Shown here one piece after another: positions 1-6,358 of a stretch of 6,358 nucleotides of DNA. Under the pieces are notes generated by a model, which was given only the letters and a program-made list of their open reading frames with translations, did no database searches and was not told where the DNA came from. The stretch's first letter is position 1; each line of letters opens with the position of its first letter. Both the position numbers and the translations under genes were made by a program. The DNA comes from Ignavibacteria bacterium. GTDB taxonomy: Bacteria > Bacteroidota > Ignavibacteria > UBA10030 > SZUA-254. The DNA lies in contig VBOC01000113.1 in assembly GCA_005877655.1 (NCBI GenBank), positions 3,715 to 10,072 of the forward strand, written 5' to 3'.

Positions 1-3000
1 CCGAATCGGCACACCCGTTCGCGTCCTTTACGACCAGCTTGACGATATACGTCCCCGCTGTCGTCCAGGCATGTGATGTATTCTGCAAACCCGACGTCGC
101 ACCGTCGCCAAAGTTCCAGAGCCAGCTCACTGCTGATCCTCCGGAACCCGACATCGTGATATCCGTCCCCGCGCAGGCGGAGCTCGGCAGCACAAAAGCC
201 GCGCTCGGGAAAGGAGGCACAGTCACCGTCTTTGTGATCGAGACCGTGCACGTCCCGTTGGAGACGGTCAGTGTAACGCTGTGCGGGCCGGAGGTCGAAT
301 AGCTCGTCGACGGATTTTGAGACGTGGACGAAGAGGGCGATCCTCCGGGGAAGCTCCAGCTCCAGGATGTGATGGAGTTCGGCGGTAGGAACGTCGAATG
401 ATCTGTGAACTGGATGGAGCCGCATTGGCCGGCGAAACTGAAATCCGCCGCGAGCGGGATAGGAACCGCCTGCGACGTGCTGATCGGGCAGCTATTCGGA
501 TCGACGCCGCTGTACGTCACCGTATACCATCCGGCTGCGGTAAACAAGTGCGTCGGATTCGTCAATGCCGACGTGTTGCTTCCCCCGCTCAACGGATCGC
601 CAAAGTTCCAGTTTTGACCCGTGATTCCACCCGAAGATGAACCGTTGAACTGCACTGGATTGCAGATCGGCGTGGTGATCGTAAAGCTGATCGATCCTAC
701 CGGGGTACAACCCCCCGGGGGACAGGGACCCGCCGTGATCGTGATGATATTCGACGTGGACGAGCAACCGTTCGCATCGGTGACGACAACATAGTATGAT
801 CCGGTCGCGTTGACGACGATCGTCGGCGTATTCTGGTTTCCCGGGGACCACACATAAGTATATCCGGGGCCTTGCAGCGCATAGAGCGTGTCGATGATCG
901 TCGGTGCCGGCGGCGTGCAATAGTTTGTCGCGTTCGGAGTCGAGATACTCGCGACCGGTCCCGGGCTTACGGGAACGGTGATCCGTGCGGTATCCGTGCA
1001 TCCGGACGCATTCGTGACCGCCACCCAGTAGGGTCCGGGCGTGTTCACAAGAAGAGTTGAAGTATTTGCGCCGGTGTTCCATGAATACGTACCGCCCCCA
1101 CTGGCCGTCAGAACAACCTGGCCTCCGGGATTGCAGACTTTGCCCGTCATCGAAATGCCCGCAGTCGGTTTCGGATTGATGGTTACCGGAAGCTGAAGGC
1201 TTTGGCTACAGACGGACAGTTTTATCTTGACGCTTCCTCCCGGTCCATGCCAGAGAACGCTGATCGCGTTCGTCCCCTGACCGGTCGTAATGCTTCCCAG
1301 CGGAGACGGGTTCCCGAGCCCGTCGACGATCGACCAGGTGTAGATGATCCCGGGGTTCGGTCCGCCCGCCGAGTATGAAGTGGTCTGATCCATGCACACG
1401 TTGCCGGGTCCCGTGATGTTCGGAATGGAAAGAACCGTTACAGGGAGAGAAATCGCGGCCGATGCGCAAAACGGCGGAGATGTTGCCGTCTGTTGAACGG
1501 AAATTGTCCCGGCGCCGGTCCACTGCACCGTGACCGGGTTTGCCGTCGGCGAACCGACGATCGTCCCGCCCGTTATAGTCCACAATAAACCGTACCCGGC
1601 TCCCGATGGCGTCGCCGTGTACTGGTAGGTCGATCCGGTACAAATGACGGCGGGCCCCGAAATGGAGACAGCCGGCGGTACGAAATTAACCGTGACGGTC
1701 ATCGATACGCTCGGGTTGCAGTACAGGCTCGGATTGACAGGGACTGCCGTTACCGTTTGCGTTCCGCTCGTTGTCCATGTAACGGCGATCGCATTCGTGC
1801 CGTTGCCTGTGAATGTTCCGCCGGTAACAGTCCAATTGGCATTATTGTTCGCGAAGAAATTAGACGTCGAGCCGATGCAGAACGGGCCCGGCTGCCCAAA
1901 CATTTGAAAGACATCTTTCACATTGATGATGATCGTCGCCGTCCCATGGCATCCCAGGAGGATATTATTCCATGTCGCCGTCAGTGTGTATGTTCCGGGC
2001 GCGAGTCCCCAGTGGATCGTAAGAGCATTGGTGTTCATACCCGAAATGATGGTACCCCCGCCCGAGAGAGTCCAGGTGTAATACGTACCGGGCCAGAGCG
2101 GAAGCGTGTATATTTCATTCGAGCTCGGACACGCGGTTGCGTTTCCGGAGATAGGCCCGTTCGTCGATATGATCGGCACGATCACTGTCGTCGTGTCCGG
2201 ACAGACCGATGAGCAACCGGTGATGAAGAGCGAAATGGTTCCCTGCGGTCCACTCCCCCACTGGACACAAATATTGTTCTGATTTGACGGACCGATAATG
2301 GTCCCCCCGTTGACGATCCAGGTGTACACTGCGGTCGAGCACCCCGACGGGGTGGAATAACATGCTTCTGCCGATGCACAGACGGTCGCCGGACATGTGA
2401 TCACCGGCCCGTCCAGGTTACTCACATTAACGACGAAGGTAGCGGAATCTTTGCATCCGCACTTATTATAGGCGACGAGCGTGACCGTATGCGGTCCGGG
2501 TACTGTGTACGTATGCGTCGGGTTCGTCAATGTCGAAGTGTTGAGGACCCCGCTGGAAGGTTCCCCGAAGTTCCAGAGGTAGCTGATCGCGTTTTGCGAC
2601 GTGTTCACGAAATTGAGCGGTACATTCTTACAGACATTCGCGGAAACGGTAAATGCCGCGATGGGAGAATTGATGATTTTCACGCATTGTTCCTTCGACG
2701 CCGTGCACCCGGCGCCGCTTGTCTCTGTGACCTTGATCGTCCCGGGGCCCGCCGGACCCCAGAAGACCGTAACGCAGTTGGAAGTCGAGCTTCCCACGAT
2801 CGTCCCCCCGACCACGTTCCACAGATATGTATGGCCCGGCACGGACATTGTGCAGTACGTTGTGTACGAATGCTCGCAGGCGCCGAGGCAGTCACGCTTC
2901 GGGTCGGTGCCGGAGCCAGGGTGTTGAACGCTGTCGAGACAGCTCGAATCGGGAGCAAAGGAAGAAGCGATCTGGGGGTTTGGATAGGCGCTGTCCGGAG

Positions 3001-3076
3001 GGCAGTTCTGGCTATAGCCTAGTGTTACCCCGAGACCACAGCACACGATCAGAACAACAAGTCGAAGAATCTTCAT
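1..3076 (-). CDS. Very large secreted PKD/Ig-like repeat protein, N-terminal 1025 residues (C-terminus beyond the left edge)
   Basis: This frame is open from the ATG at 3076 to the window edge without a stop. Residues 1 to about 22 form a Sec signal peptide: MKILR, a hydrophobic core with two Cys, then GYSQ before NCPPD. About twelve domains of 70-85 residues follow. Domains near 62-138 and 222-633 are PKD-like, with a repeated core Y-x-W-x-(I/V)-x-x-GGTI-x-G and a later V-x-W strand. Domains near 635-780 end in pattern YxVxVTxAxGC. Domains near 140-220 and 793-1025 are classical PKD, with WNFGD/WNFGE followed by NPTH and a VTL strand. Each domain has one Cys near its start and one near its end, suggesting disulfides outside the cytoplasm. 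No catalytic motif is visible. The family resembles SprB-like adhesins and other T9SS cargo, so a surface adhesin or stalk is the best inference. A T9SS sorting tail would be expected past the edge. AAAGGA six bases before the ATG supports the start. It is probably cotranscribed with the 100-residue ORF upstream. Confidence 0.9.
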   Translation of the reverse strand, partial: MKILRLVVLIVCCGLGVTLGYSQNCPPDSAYPNPQIASSFAPDSSCLDSVQHPGSGTDPKRDCLGACEHSYTTYCTMSVPGHTYLWNVVGGTIVGSSTSNCVTVFWGPAGPGTIKVTETSGAGCTASKEQCVKIINSPIAAFTVSANVCKNVPLNFVNTSQNAISYLWNFGEPSSGVLNTSTLTNPTHTYTVPGPHTVTLVAYNKCGCKDSATFVVNVSNLDGPVITCPATVCASAEACYSTPSGCSTAVYTWIVNGGTIIGPSNQNNICVQWGSGPQGTISLFITGCSSVCPDTTTVIVPIISTNGPISGNATACPSSNEIYTLPLWPGTYYTWTLSGGGTIISGMNTNALTIHWGLAPGTYTLTATWNNILLGCHGTATIIINVKDVFQMFGQPGPFCIGSTSNFFANNNANWTVTGGTFTGNGTNAIAVTWTTSGTQTVTAVPVNPSLYCNPSVSMTVTVNFVPPAVSISGPAVICTGSTYQYTATPSGAGYGLLWTITGGTIVGSPTANPVTVQWTGAGTISVQQTATSPPFCASAAISLPVTVLSIPNITGPGNVCMDQTTSYSAGGPNPGIIYTWSIVDGLGNPSPLGSITTGQGTNAISVLWHGPGGSVKIKLSVCSQSLQLPVTINPKPTAGISMTGKVCNPGGQVVLTASGGGTYSWNTGANTSTLLVNTPGPYWVAVTNASGCTDTARITVPVSPGPVASISTPNATNYCTPPAPTIIDTLYALQGPGYTYVWSPGNQNTPTIVVNATGSYYVVVTDANGCSSTSNIITITAGPCPPGGCTPVGSISFTITTPICNPVQFNGSSSGGITGQNWNFGDPLSGGSNTSALTNPTHLFTAAGWYTVTYSGVDPNSCPISTSQAVPIPLAADFSFAGQCGSIQFTDHSTFLPPNSITSWSWSFPGGSPSSSTSQNPSTSYSTSGPHSVTLTVSNGTCTVSITKTVTVPPFPSAAFVLPSSACAGTDITMSGSGGSAVSWLWNFGDGATSGLQNTSHAWTTAGTYIVKLVVKDANGCADS
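550..611 (-). repeat. Internal duplication, copy B (PKD core of repeat 10)
   Basis: By hand alignment this stretch matches 2515-2576 without gaps at 49 of 62 bases. It encodes the WNFGD...TNPTH core of the PKD domain near residues 820-843. The match marks it as a duplicated module within the same gene rather than a mobile element. Confidence 0.6.
2515..2576 (-). repeat. Internal duplication, copy A (PKD core of repeat 2)
   Basis: This is the partner of 550-611, encoding the WNFGE...TNPTH core near residues 168-188. The two copies are separated by about eight repeats of other subtypes. The nucleotide similarity suggests a more recent duplication or gene conversion than between the other domains. 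Confidence 0.6.
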
Positions 3077-3082
3077 GCTACT

Positions 3083-3088
3083 TCCTTT
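3083..3088 (-). promoter_or_regulatory. Ribosome binding site of the PKD-repeat protein
   Basis: AAAGGA on the minus strand lies six bases before the ATG at 3076. The ATG opens directly into a convincing signal peptide, so this site and the peptide together fix the start. No terminator-like hairpin with a T-run is visible in the 65-base gap to the preceding ORF, so cotranscription is plausible. Confidence 0.7.
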
Positions 3089-3141
3089 CAGTAAGCTGTA
3101 TGATGGTGGATTCGTTGCTTTTTTGACACGCGACGCGGCTG

Positions 3142-3444
3142 TCACGATACTGTGAGGATGATTTTTTTCGTATCAACATAGCTCTTACCCCCGTATTCGG
3201 CGGAGAGCCTGTAAAAATACATTTCCTTTTCTTCGCCGTCGCTGTGGATCCACGACTCGGGTCCGAGGTCCACATGGTGCGTCCCGGGATCAAGCGACTG
3301 GTTTTCGATGAGCGTACTGACTTCTTTCCCTGCTTCGTCGAAGATTTTCAATGTTACGCGGGCTTTCTCGGGCAAGTCAAAGGCGATTCCCGACGGACTG
3401 AACGGATTGGGATACGTCAGCCTGGATGTGAGCTGTGGCGCCAT
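3142..3444 (-). CDS. Stand-alone T9SS type A sorting / FlgD-like C-terminal domain, 100 residues
   Basis: The whole product is one domain of the kind normally found at the C-terminal end of T9SS-exported proteins. It has a YPNPFSPSG motif near residue 11, then an AFDLPEKARVTLKIFD strand pair, GKEVSTL, LDPGTHHVDL, YFYRLSA and a final KKIIL strand. In the family this tail directs cargo through the outer membrane and is usually cleaved on export. Here there is no cargo and no signal peptide, so Sec export is not apparent. The ATG at 3444 is preferred because AAGGAGG sits seven bases upstream. A GTG at 3450 in the same frame would leave only one base of spacing. Upstream codons in frame are open for about 20 residues and then meet a TGA near 3516. 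It may be a real small gene, or the surviving tail of a deleted secreted protein. The fold call is firmer than the claim that it is functional. Confidence 0.7.
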   Translation of the reverse strand: MAPQLTSRLTYPNPFSPSGIAFDLPEKARVTLKIFDEAGKEVSTLIENQSLDPGTHHVDLGPESWIHSDGEEKEMYFYRLSAEYGGKSYVDTKKIILTVS

Positions 3445-3451
3445 GACCACG

Positions 3452-3458
3452 CCTCCTT
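3452..3458 (-). promoter_or_regulatory. Strong Shine-Dalgarno deciding the start of the sorting-domain ORF
   Basis: AAGGAGG on the minus strand is a near-perfect anti-16S match, seven bases before the ATG at 3444. It argues that the isolated domain is translated from its own start. It also selects ATG 3444 over the in-frame GTG at 3450. Confidence 0.65.
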
Positions 3459-3530
3459 CGTTGAGCGTCTCGACGCTGTTGAGACAAGCACTTGCGGGTA
3501 TGGAAATCCGACCTCAATCAATTGGAGTGC

Positions 3531-3559
3531 AACATAAAGAAGGTTTGCCGGGCGCGCAA
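3531..3559 (-). promoter_or_regulatory. Weak candidate promoter for the sorting-domain/PKD-protein unit
   Basis: On the minus strand, TTGCGC (3559-3554) is followed after exactly 17 bases by TATGTT (3536-3531). Each hexamer matches the sigma-70 consensus only in part. The pair lies downstream of the terminator that ends the preceding operon and about 85 bases before the ATG at 3444, where a promoter is needed. Bacteroidota use a different consensus (TTTG near -33, TAnnTTTG near -7), and I found no good match to it here. Treat this as a position guess. Confidence 0.25.
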
Positions 3560-3563
3560 TCGT

Positions 3564-3578
3564 GGAATCCATGATTCC
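3564..3578. promoter_or_regulatory. Perfect inverted repeat GGAATC-N3-GATTCC, possible operator
   Basis: Two six-base arms with a three-base centre form a perfect dyad in the intergenic region. It lies immediately upstream of the candidate -35 element and downstream of the preceding terminator. LuxR/NarL-type regulators bind short dyads as dimers, and such a regulator is encoded by the adjacent gene. The link is positional inference. A six-base dyad can also occur by chance, and no second copy was noticed in the window. Confidence 0.3.
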
Positions 3579-3604
3579 GCAGTAGATAATTCATGACTTA
3601 TTCG

Positions 3605-3637
3605 AAAAACCCCTCAAATCGGCATATCCTGAGGGGT
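3605..3637 (-). terminator. Rho-independent terminator of the two-component operon
   Basis: Read on the minus strand, ACCCCTCA (3637-3630) and TGAGGGGT (3616-3609) form a perfect 8-bp stem around a 13-base loop, followed directly by a run of five T including the last stem position's neighbours (3609-3605 region). It begins 18 bases past the response-regulator stop codon at 3656. It separates the signalling operon from the secreted-protein genes, which therefore probably need their own promoter. Confidence 0.8.
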
Positions 3638-3655
3638 GGGCGTTGCGAGGGTCAG

Positions 3656-4324
3656 CTACTCGAGCGAGGTGAGGCCTTTTCGGATGGCATACTTGGTGAG
3701 TTCGGCAACGCTGTACAGCTTGAGCTTTTCCATGATATGCTGTTTGTGGGTATCAATGGTGGGGACACTCACGTGGAGGGTGGCTGCAATATCCTTCGTC
3801 GATCTTCCTTCGGCGATCAGCTGCAGGATTTCCCTTTCTCGTGCTGTGAGCCCCGCCGGTTGAACGGCGTCTGACGATGCGAGGTGTTGGAGGTAATCCT
3901 GCACCACAACGCCCGCAATATCCGGGCTGACGTAGATCTTATTGTCCAAAACCGTCCGGATCGCGCGCTCCAGCTCATCCAACGCGCTATGTTTCAATAA
4001 ATACCCCGAGGCTCCGGCCGCAAGCATCTCGGATACGTAGCGCTTATCGGAGTGCATCGAGAGAGCGATAACACGCACGTCCTCGACCTCCGAGACAATT
4101 TGCCGGGTCGCTTCGATTCCGTTGAGATCCGGCATCGATATGTCCATGATCACGATATCGGGCTTCAGCAAGCGTGTCTGCTCAACGGTCGTGCGGCCAT
4201 TCTCCGCCTGACCGACGATGGTCATCCCGAGCTCATTCTCAAGAATACTTCGCAATCCTTCCCGAACCAATTTATGATCGTCGGCAAGCAGAATGCGAAC
4301 GGGTGCCGCCTTCTCCGCGCTCAT
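3656..4324 (-). CDS. NarL/FixJ-family two-component response regulator (receiver plus LuxR-type HTH), 222 residues
   Basis: The product is a phosphorylation-dependent DNA-binding transcription regulator of usual length for the family. The receiver domain spans about residues 8-125. It has the acidic pair D15-D16, phospho-acceptor D61 in IVIMDISMPDLNG, switch residue S89, Y108 and the conserved K111 in GYLLKHS. A linker leads to the LuxR/GerE helix-turn-helix at about 157-218, with LTAREREILQLIAEG, then STKDIAATLHVS and the recognition segment VPTIDTHKQHIMEKL. All key residues are present, so it should be active. Its ATG overlaps the stop of the kinase gene (ATGA), and only a weak GAGG lies just before it, so translation is probably coupled to the kinase. 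The cognate partner is almost certainly that HisKA_3 kinase, the usual pairing for NarL-type regulators. Its target genes are not shown by the sequence. Confidence 0.95.
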   Translation of the reverse strand: MSAEKAAPVRILLADDHKLVREGLRSILENELGMTIVGQAENGRTTVEQTRLLKPDIVIMDISMPDLNGIEATRQIVSEVEDVRVIALSMHSDKRYVSEMLAAGASGYLLKHSALDELERAIRTVLDNKIYVSPDIAGVVVQDYLQHLASSDAVQPAGLTAREREILQLIAEGRSTKDIAATLHVSVPTIDTHKQHIMEKLKLYSVAELTKYAIRKGLTSLE

Positions 4325-6358
4325 GCCTCGCCGATCTGCAACGGCGAGGTAATCGTCACGCGGGTGCCTTCGCCGGCCTGCGACTTGATTTCCAGATGGC
4401 CGCCAAGGTAGGCGAGTCGCTCGCGGATATTGAATAATCCAAACCCGCCCCCGCTGACCGAAGAACCCGTTTTCCGCGCTGTGTCGAATCCTTTGCCGTC
4501 ATCAGTAATCTCGATTTGCATCGAGCCGTCCAGATGCGAAAGCTGAACGGCGGCATGGCTTGCTTCCGCATGTTTGATGATGTTGACGAGCACCTCACGC
4601 ACAGCGTGAAAGAGCAGAACCTTGACCTCCTCGGATAGCTTTTTAGGATGCCGGTCATCGTGAAATTCGATGGCAAGGCCGTGCTGGCTCTCCATCCGTT
4701 CCGTCAGCCATTCGATCGCCGCCTCGAAGCTCAATTCATAGAGAATCGGCGGGCAGAGTTCAAATGTCAGCGTCTGCGTATCCGTGATCGATTGATCGAT
4801 AAGATCGCGAATTGCCTCAAGCGAGTGCTGATAGACAGGCGCCAGGCCCGTTTTCTCCAGACTACGGATTTTCATCTTGCTGAGGGCAAGCGTTTGCCCG
4901 ATCACATCATGGAGGTAGGTCGCCATTCGGCGCCGCTCGCGTTCTTCGGTGAGAGAAAGCTCGGAGGCAAGCGAGCGAAGCTTGCCCTCCGCCTGTTTAC
5001 GTTCGGTGATATCAAACGCAGTCGCAAGCCGGACCGCATCTCCCTGGAACTGAATCCACCCCGAGCTGCAGTCCACCCACCGCTCACGTCCTCCCTGTGT
5101 GATAATTCTGACCTCGTAGCGCCTGGGCACGGGGACGGCTCCTGCCGGCGAAAGCTCCTCGCGCCGGAGCAGTGCATGGTCGTCGGGGTGGATGAGATCA
5201 AGATAGCTCATTCTCAGAAGTTCCGACTGCCTGAAACCGGTAAGGTTCTCAGCGCCCGAATTTACAAACAGCAGATTAAAATCCTTGAAAATGAAAATGG
5301 CCGATGAAGTCATTTCGGTGACAGTTCGGAACTTAGCCTCGCTTTTCCGGAGTGCGATGTCATGATTTCGTTTGCGAACGAGATGCACAACGCCTAGCGC
5401 GACAAACGCCAGCGATAGTATGCCGGTCGGAATCAGAAATCCCGGACGGAGGTACATCGGCAAGGGGACGAAAAACGAACCGGCCGCCCCATCGGCGAGA
5501 TAGTTCCCGAATAATCCCCTCGCCTGCACCCGGTACGTATAGTCGCCTGGACCGAGATCAACAAGTGTTTGTTCGTGCATCCTGGTCCAGGCCGACCAGT
5601 CGCCATCCTGAAGTCTATACCGCGTCATGATTTCAGTCGGATCGAGCTCCCCCCAATACGAAAAAGCTTGCCAGCGGAGCAGGATATTTTTCCCCTCCAT
5701 CCTCGGAACGTCGAGCTGGATGCGCGGCTCGGGAGTGCGGCTCGCATCGACATCGAGAATCGCAACCCCCCCTCCCTGCGTCCCAACGCACACCTCGCGA
5801 TCAAGCGGCAGGACCGGCCAGAGGACGGAATGCGCGAGGCCCGATTGCCGGTCAAATGTTGACCACCGGCCGCCGGCATAGCAGCATAGCCCGTCGCCGG
5901 TTGCGACCCATAACCTCCCTTTCGAATCAACGCTCAAATCCCAAATGTAGTCGTTGATGAGTCCATCCGCGACGGTAATGTAATGGATGCTATCCTTCTG
6001 ATCGATGTACCCTACCCCGACACCCACCGATGAAGGATCACCGAACCACAGCCGCTGAGTACTGTCGATGGCCAGCGTGAAGACCCTGCCCGTGTGCAGG
6101 CCCTGTGCAAGAGTCCAGTGCGTCCACGCTCCCTCGCCAGCGTGTGGAACGCGATGCGCCGACACACCCGGTTTCCACCGGCTGAGTCCCCTCGCCGTCC
6201 CAAACCAGAGAGCCCCATCCCTTCCTTCGGAGAATGCATAGACGCGGCCGTTGATCAACCCTTCCTTCTCTCCCCACGGGACGAAGGTCGTGTCGTTCTG
6301 GACGAAGGAGCCCGGTTCACCATGATCCGGTCCTGGGAAATTCTTCCCAAGTCCCAGA
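4321..6358 (-). CDS. Membrane sensor histidine kinase: Reg_prop propeller, Y_Y_Y, TM, PAS, HisKA_3, HATPase (5' end beyond the right edge)
   Basis: The frame is open to the window edge, with 678 codons visible. A TTG at 6258 could be read as a start, but the 33 codons before it are also open and it falls inside a propeller repeat, so the gene is partial. Positions here count from that TTG. Residues 1-170 hold several Reg_prop blades (DGALWFGTARGLSRW, KGRLWVATGDGL). A Y_Y_Y domain covers about 186-265, ending LGPGDYTYRVQARG. One membrane helix lies near 271-293. A PAS domain spans 306-420 (AENLTGF, LIHPDD, DITERK). The HisKA_3 dimerisation helix carries phospho-acceptor H450 in TYLHDVIGQ. HATPase has the N box near E555-N559, G1 DDGKGF (586-591) and G2 GGGFGLFN (603-610). 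The propeller and Y_Y_Y should lie outside the cytoplasmic membrane and the catalytic part inside. The ligand is unknown. In this architecture many relatives respond to glycans or other envelope-side cues, but nothing here fixes that. It overlaps the response regulator by four bases. Confidence 0.95.
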   Translation of the reverse strand, partial: LGLGKNFPGPDHGEPGSFVQNDTTFVPWGEKEGLINGRVYAFSEGRDGALWFGTARGLSRWKPGVSAHRVPHAGEGAWTHWTLAQGLHTGRVFTLAIDSTQRLWFGDPSSVGVGVGYIDQKDSIHYITVADGLINDYIWDLSVDSKGRLWVATGDGLCCYAGGRWSTFDRQSGLAHSVLWPVLPLDREVCVGTQGGGVAILDVDASRTPEPRIQLDVPRMEGKNILLRWQAFSYWGELDPTEIMTRYRLQDGDWSAWTRMHEQTLVDLGPGDYTYRVQARGLFGNYLADGAAGSFFVPLPMYLRPGFLIPTGILSLAFVALGVVHLVRKRNHDIALRKSEAKFRTVTEMTSSAIFIFKDFNLLFVNSGAENLTGFRQSELLRMSYLDLIHPDDHALLRREELSPAGAVPVPRRYEVRIITQGGRERWVDCSSGWIQFQGDAVRLATAFDITERKQAEGKLRSLASELSLTEERERRRMATYLHDVIGQTLALSKMKIRSLEKTGLAPVYQHSLEAIRDLIDQSITDTQTLTFELCPPILYELSFEAAIEWLTERMESQHGLAIEFHDDRHPKKLSEEVKVLLFHAVREVLVNIIKHAEASHAAVQLSHLDGSMQIEITDDGKGFDTARKTGSSVSGGGFGLFNIRERLAYLGGHLEIKSQAGEGTRVTITSPLQIGEA

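Noticed and set aside
39..302. Several plus-strand open frames across 39-3000
   Set aside because: All are antisense to the PKD-repeat gene. They lack start-site support and only mirror its repetitive V/T/P-rich codons.
492..1082. 196-codon open frame on the minus strand
   Set aside because: It is a shifted frame inside the PKD-repeat gene. Its translation is rich in Arg and His with no domain pattern, whereas the frame from 3076 is continuous and repeats recognisable motifs.
3037..3045. Possible lipoprotein lipobox in the signal peptide of the PKD protein (LIVCC)
   Set aside because: The residue before the Cys is Val rather than Gly/Ala/Ser, and the Cys lies within the hydrophobic core. 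A standard signal peptidase I site near GYSQ fits better.
3121..3141. GC-rich near-palindrome after the sorting-domain ORF as a terminator
   Set aside because: The arms pair for only about four bases before mismatching and are followed by an A-run, not a T-run, on the transcribed strand.
3417..3572. 51-codon minus-strand ORF beginning inside the inverted repeat
   Set aside because: No Shine-Dalgarno precedes it, the product is unrecognised, and it runs out of frame into the start of the sorting-domain ORF.
3514..3594. 26-codon minus-strand ORF in the intergenic region
   Set aside because: It is too short, has no ribosome binding site and shows no motif. Its TGA only matters because it closes the frame upstream of the sorting-domain ORF.
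4648..5307. 219-codon open frame on the plus strand
   Set aside because: It is fully antisense to the PAS and kinase part of the sensor gene, whose motifs are unmistakable. The product shows no recognisable domain, and it is explained by G+C-rich codon structure.
6256..6258. TTG as the start of the histidine kinase
   Set aside because: The frame stays open to the window edge and the TTG lies within a propeller repeat, so the true start is beyond the right edge.

Overview
The window is a chromosomal segment, somewhat above 50% G+C, in which every supportable gene lies on the minus strand. Reading in the direction of transcription (right to left) it holds a two-component system followed by genes for secreted or surface protein parts. 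The most likely source is a member of the Bacteroidota/Chlorobiota/Ignavibacteria group (FCB). The grounds are the type IX secretion (T9SS)-style C-terminal sorting domain with a YPNPF motif, a very long multi-PKD secreted protein, and a sensor kinase with a Reg_prop propeller and a Y_Y_Y domain. The sequence does not allow a genus call.

Layout: 6358-4321 is a sensor histidine kinase whose N-terminus lies beyond the right edge (propeller blades, Y_Y_Y, one membrane helix, PAS, HisKA_3, HATPase). Its TGA overlaps the ATG of a NarL/FixJ-family response regulator (4324-3656) in an ATGA junction. A hairpin with a T-run (3637-3605) ends that operon. The roughly 160-base gap that follows (3604-3445) carries a perfect 15-base inverted repeat, a weak promoter-like pair and a strong Shine-Dalgarno. 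Next comes a 100-residue ORF that is nothing but a T9SS/FlgD-like C-terminal domain (3444-3142). After 65 bases a very large secreted protein starts at 3076 and runs off the left edge with 1025 codons visible. It has a signal peptide followed by about twelve immunoglobulin-like/PKD repeats, and each repeat has a cysteine near its start and another near its end.

Inferred joint function: the kinase would sense something outside the cytoplasmic membrane, phosphorylate the response regulator, and the regulator may control nearby genes, possibly the sorting-domain/PKD-protein pair. The shared strand and the inverted repeat just upstream of the second transcription unit suggest this but do not prove it. 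The oddest item is the free-standing sorting domain without signal peptide or cargo, placed immediately before a giant protein of the class that normally ends in such a domain.

No RNA gene, CRISPR array, insertion sequence or plus-strand gene was supported.
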